Below, one piece after another: positions 62,207 to 64,000 of a DNA stretch of 64,000 bases; the first letter of the stretch is position 1; every line of letters starts with the position of its first letter. The notes under the pieces are model-generated. The model saw nothing but the letters and a program-made list of their open reading frames with translations. It ran no database searches and was not told the DNA's origin. The translations under genes were made by a program, and so were the position numbers. This stretch comes from Paenibacillus castaneae (GTDB lineage Bacteria; Bacillota; Bacilli; Paenibacillales; Paenibacillaceae), in assembly GCF_002884445.1 (NCBI RefSeq), contig NZ_KZ614144.1, forward strand, positions 5,899,920 to 5,963,919. The letters run 5' to 3'.

Positions 62207-64000
62207 TTATCTGATACGCGACTCAGTCAATTTAAATTGTTCAACAAGCTGCTGCAGCTGCTTTGTAATGGCATCTACACTTTGAGAGGTTTGCCGGACA
62301 TTAACCATCTCACCTGTAAGCTCTAGAACTTTGCCTTCTACATCAGAAGATATTTTACTATTTTCTCTGCTGATGAATGCAATCTTGTCCATAAGTTCTA
62401 CCATTCCGTCTACAATTTGTATTTTCCGATGATCTTCTCTATGAGCCGCCGCCAAGGTCTGAGCTGCCGCAGCCACAAGCTGATTGCCTTCCTCTACGAC
62501 ACGTGTCCCTTCATCCATGGAAGTATGGGCCTGCACTGCATCGTCATAAATATGACGTGTGATGGCATTGACCTCTTCGGTCGATCTCTTGGTCATATCA
62601 GCAAGCTTCCGTATTTCTGATGCTACTACTGCGAAGCCTTTTCCCTGTTCTCCTACCCGAGCCGCCTCTATAGAAGCATTAAGCGCCAGCAGATTAGTTT
62701 GAGCAGATATTTCTTCTATAACATGCAGAATGCCTTGAATCTCCTCCGCCGTATCCATGAATCTATGAATGGTCTCGTTCGTCTCTCCAACTTTAGCGGA
62801 TATATGAACCATTTTATGACCAATACGACTTACCTCAGTTTTAGCCAACGCGATTTGTTCGGCTGCCTGCTCTTCGATTATACGAAGCGTTGAGCTCATT
62901 TCGTCTGCGGCATGCTTAGCCATATCTATATCTTTCAACTGCAGCCTGATACTGCTTATCATATCATGTACTTTAATGCTGACCCCCTCAGCCGAAGCTG
63001 CTGTTATTACTGCCGACTCGTTCAATACATGCTGACTGGCACTTACATCAGCGGAAGCGAGCTTCACCTGAAGCATAATGCCCTCCAAAGAATCAATCAT
63101 ATTATTAATCCATTTGGCGAGCTCCTTGGATTCATCATTATCAAATTCATTAAGGTTCAGCCTTTGCGTCAAATCACCTTTGCCTTCGGCATTAATGCGG
63201 ATAAAACGATTAATTTCCCGCAGATGCTGAACGACGCGCTTCGATTCCTTGCGCTGTACTCTCCCTGTGATGAACAGGCCGAACAACAAAACAAACCCGC
63301 CTGCTGCGACTCCTGTAAGCCACGGTGCTTGATTGATGGCTATGAAGTAAACGAGGAACGATACAAATAGACTTAAGCTTGCCGTAGTTAGGAGATGCGT
63401 TTTGCTTTGTCTCCAGCCTATGCTGCGTATACGATATACTTCCTCTAAATCACCTTCGCACATCATGCCCCATTGATCTGGACAATGCGGCAGTTGGAAG
63501 GTTACACCTTTGCCAATAACAGAAATATGTCTGTAATCGGAGTAGCCGGGAAATTCGACGAATAGATGACTGCCGCTGCGTATCGTATTCGCAACGCCCG
63601 GGTGCAGCTGTCCAGTGGCCGGATCCGTGAAAATAATTTCGAGCTCCGTATGTTCATTGACAGAAACAGTACCCCAATCTGTTGATACCCCATCCTTTAA
63701 GTTCTCGCCATGCGTAAACGTTCGGTCTTCGAAACGGCTGCGAGATAACGCTGTCCCTGGAGCAATATGTGTGAGCAGGCTCGCTTTCGCCATAAACAAA
63801 TAATTGTCGCCGGAATCCGGATAAACATGGCCTGATTCACGCTGTATTAAATCACCTAACACATCATTAGGTACTCGACCGCATAATGTGCCTGCAAAGC
63901 TGCCGCCTACTATAAGAGGAAGCATGAAGAGAAGAGTCATTTGATCGTGAAAAGACGAGGATCGTGCACCTAGCTTCAACGTAATCGGATCTCTATATGG
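62207..64000 (-). CDS. Methyl-accepting chemotaxis protein, start outside the window
   Basis: At least 590 residues. The frame is open to the right edge and no good ribosome binding site precedes TTG 63979, so the true start is probably beyond the window. A first membrane segment (MTLLFMLPLIVGGSFAGTL), an outer sensory domain of about 160 residues, two close membrane segments, a HAMP-like linker and the long signalling coiled coil. The highly conserved tip reads EEISAQTNLLALNASIEAAR with GEQGKGFAVVASEIRKLAD. It senses an unknown signal and controls CheA. The outer domain has several Cys residues and the DQWGMMCEGD segment, which I do not recognise. Confidence 0.9.
   Translation of the reverse strand, partial: PYRDPITLKLGARSSSFHDQMTLLFMLPLIVGGSFAGTLCGRVPNDVLGDLIQRESGHVYPDSGDNYLFMAKASLLTHIAPGTALSRSRFEDRTFTHGENLKDGVSTDWGTVSVNEHTELEIIFTDPATGQLHPGVANTIRSGSHLFVEFPGYSDYRHISVIGKGVTFQLPHCPDQWGMMCEGDLEEVYRIRSIGWRQSKTHLLTTASLSLFVSFLVYFIAINQAPWLTGVAAGGFVLLFGLFITGRVQRKESKRVVQHLREINRFIRINAEGKGDLTQRLNLNEFDNDESKELAKWINNMIDSLEGIMLQVKLASADVSASQHVLNESAVITAASAEGVSIKVHDMISSIRLQLKDIDMAKHAADEMSSTLRIIEEQAAEQIALAKTEVSRIGHKMVHISAKVGETNETIHRFMDTAEEIQGILHVIEEISAQTNLLALNASIEAARVGEQGKGFAVVASEIRKLADMTKRSTEEVNAITRHIYDDAVQAHTSMDEGTRVVEEGNQLVAAAAQTLAAAHREDHRKIQIVDGMVELMDKIAFISRENSKISSDVEGKVLELTGEMVNVRQTSQSVDAITKQLQQLVEQFKLTESRIR

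Noticed and set aside
1..64000. CRISPR arrays, tRNA or rRNA genes, prophage genes
   Set aside because: No regularly spaced repeats, no cloverleaf or rRNA sequence and no phage structural genes recognised on either strand.

Overview
The window looks like a chromosomal segment of a spore-forming, S-layer-bearing Firmicute, most probably a Paenibacillus. Four things point that way: surface proteins with SLH domains next to csaB (the enzyme that pyruvylates the wall polymer they bind); the sporulation block spoIID-spoIIQ-spoIIID-mbl-flhO-flhP; a gerA-type germinant receptor operon; and an eleven-gene nuo operon without nuoEFG. Base composition is moderate, with two GC-rich patches inside genes. 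Almost everything is on the minus strand. The only plus-strand genes I support are an Ig-repeat secreted protein (22006-24213) and a transposase-like gene (33798-34661). I saw no rRNA, tRNA or CRISPR array.

Layout. 1-13.2 kb: surface proteins (a partial Ig-like protein, an unknown 694-aa secreted protein, a major S-layer protein, a 1383-aa SLH protein) plus metK and an alpha/beta SASP. 13.5-20.6 kb: wall-polymer genes tagO, tagA, csaB, a DUF5693/csaA-like membrane protein and pgcA. These plausibly make and pyruvylate the secondary wall polymer that holds the SLH proteins. 20.6-24.2 kb: fabZ, pgsA and the Ig-repeat protein. 24.3-30.1 kb: the conserved sporulation/cell-shape/flagellar-rod block, in which spoIIQ and spoIIID have readable sigma-F- and sigma-E-type promoters.

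30.2-41.9 kb looks like accessory cargo placed between spoIID and murA, which are neighbours in Bacillus. It holds a MacAB/YknXYZ-type ABC exporter, a degenerate IS1595-like transposase bracketed by an inverted 30-bp repeat, and a sucrose-type operon (LacI regulator, binding protein, two permeases, GH32 hydrolase, fructokinase). The sucrose promoter carries two overlapping LacI-type operators and a cre-like site. 42-47.1 kb: murA with an unusual C-terminal tail, a DUF1146 protein and an SLH-anchored subtilisin-like protease. 47.6-57.6 kb: nuoABCDHIJKLMN. 57.7-62.1 kb: the germinant receptor operon in the order A, C, small membrane protein, B. 62.2-64 kb: a chemoreceptor that runs off the window.

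I did not find one clearly new system. The most promising signals are the two in-frame ribosome-binding-site/start pairs of the S-layer gene, the repeat-bracketed transposase-like gene that has lost catalytic acidic residues, the perfect palindrome in front of a small surface-protein gene, the S/A-rich tail on MurA, and the SpoIIQ that keeps an apparently complete zinc site.
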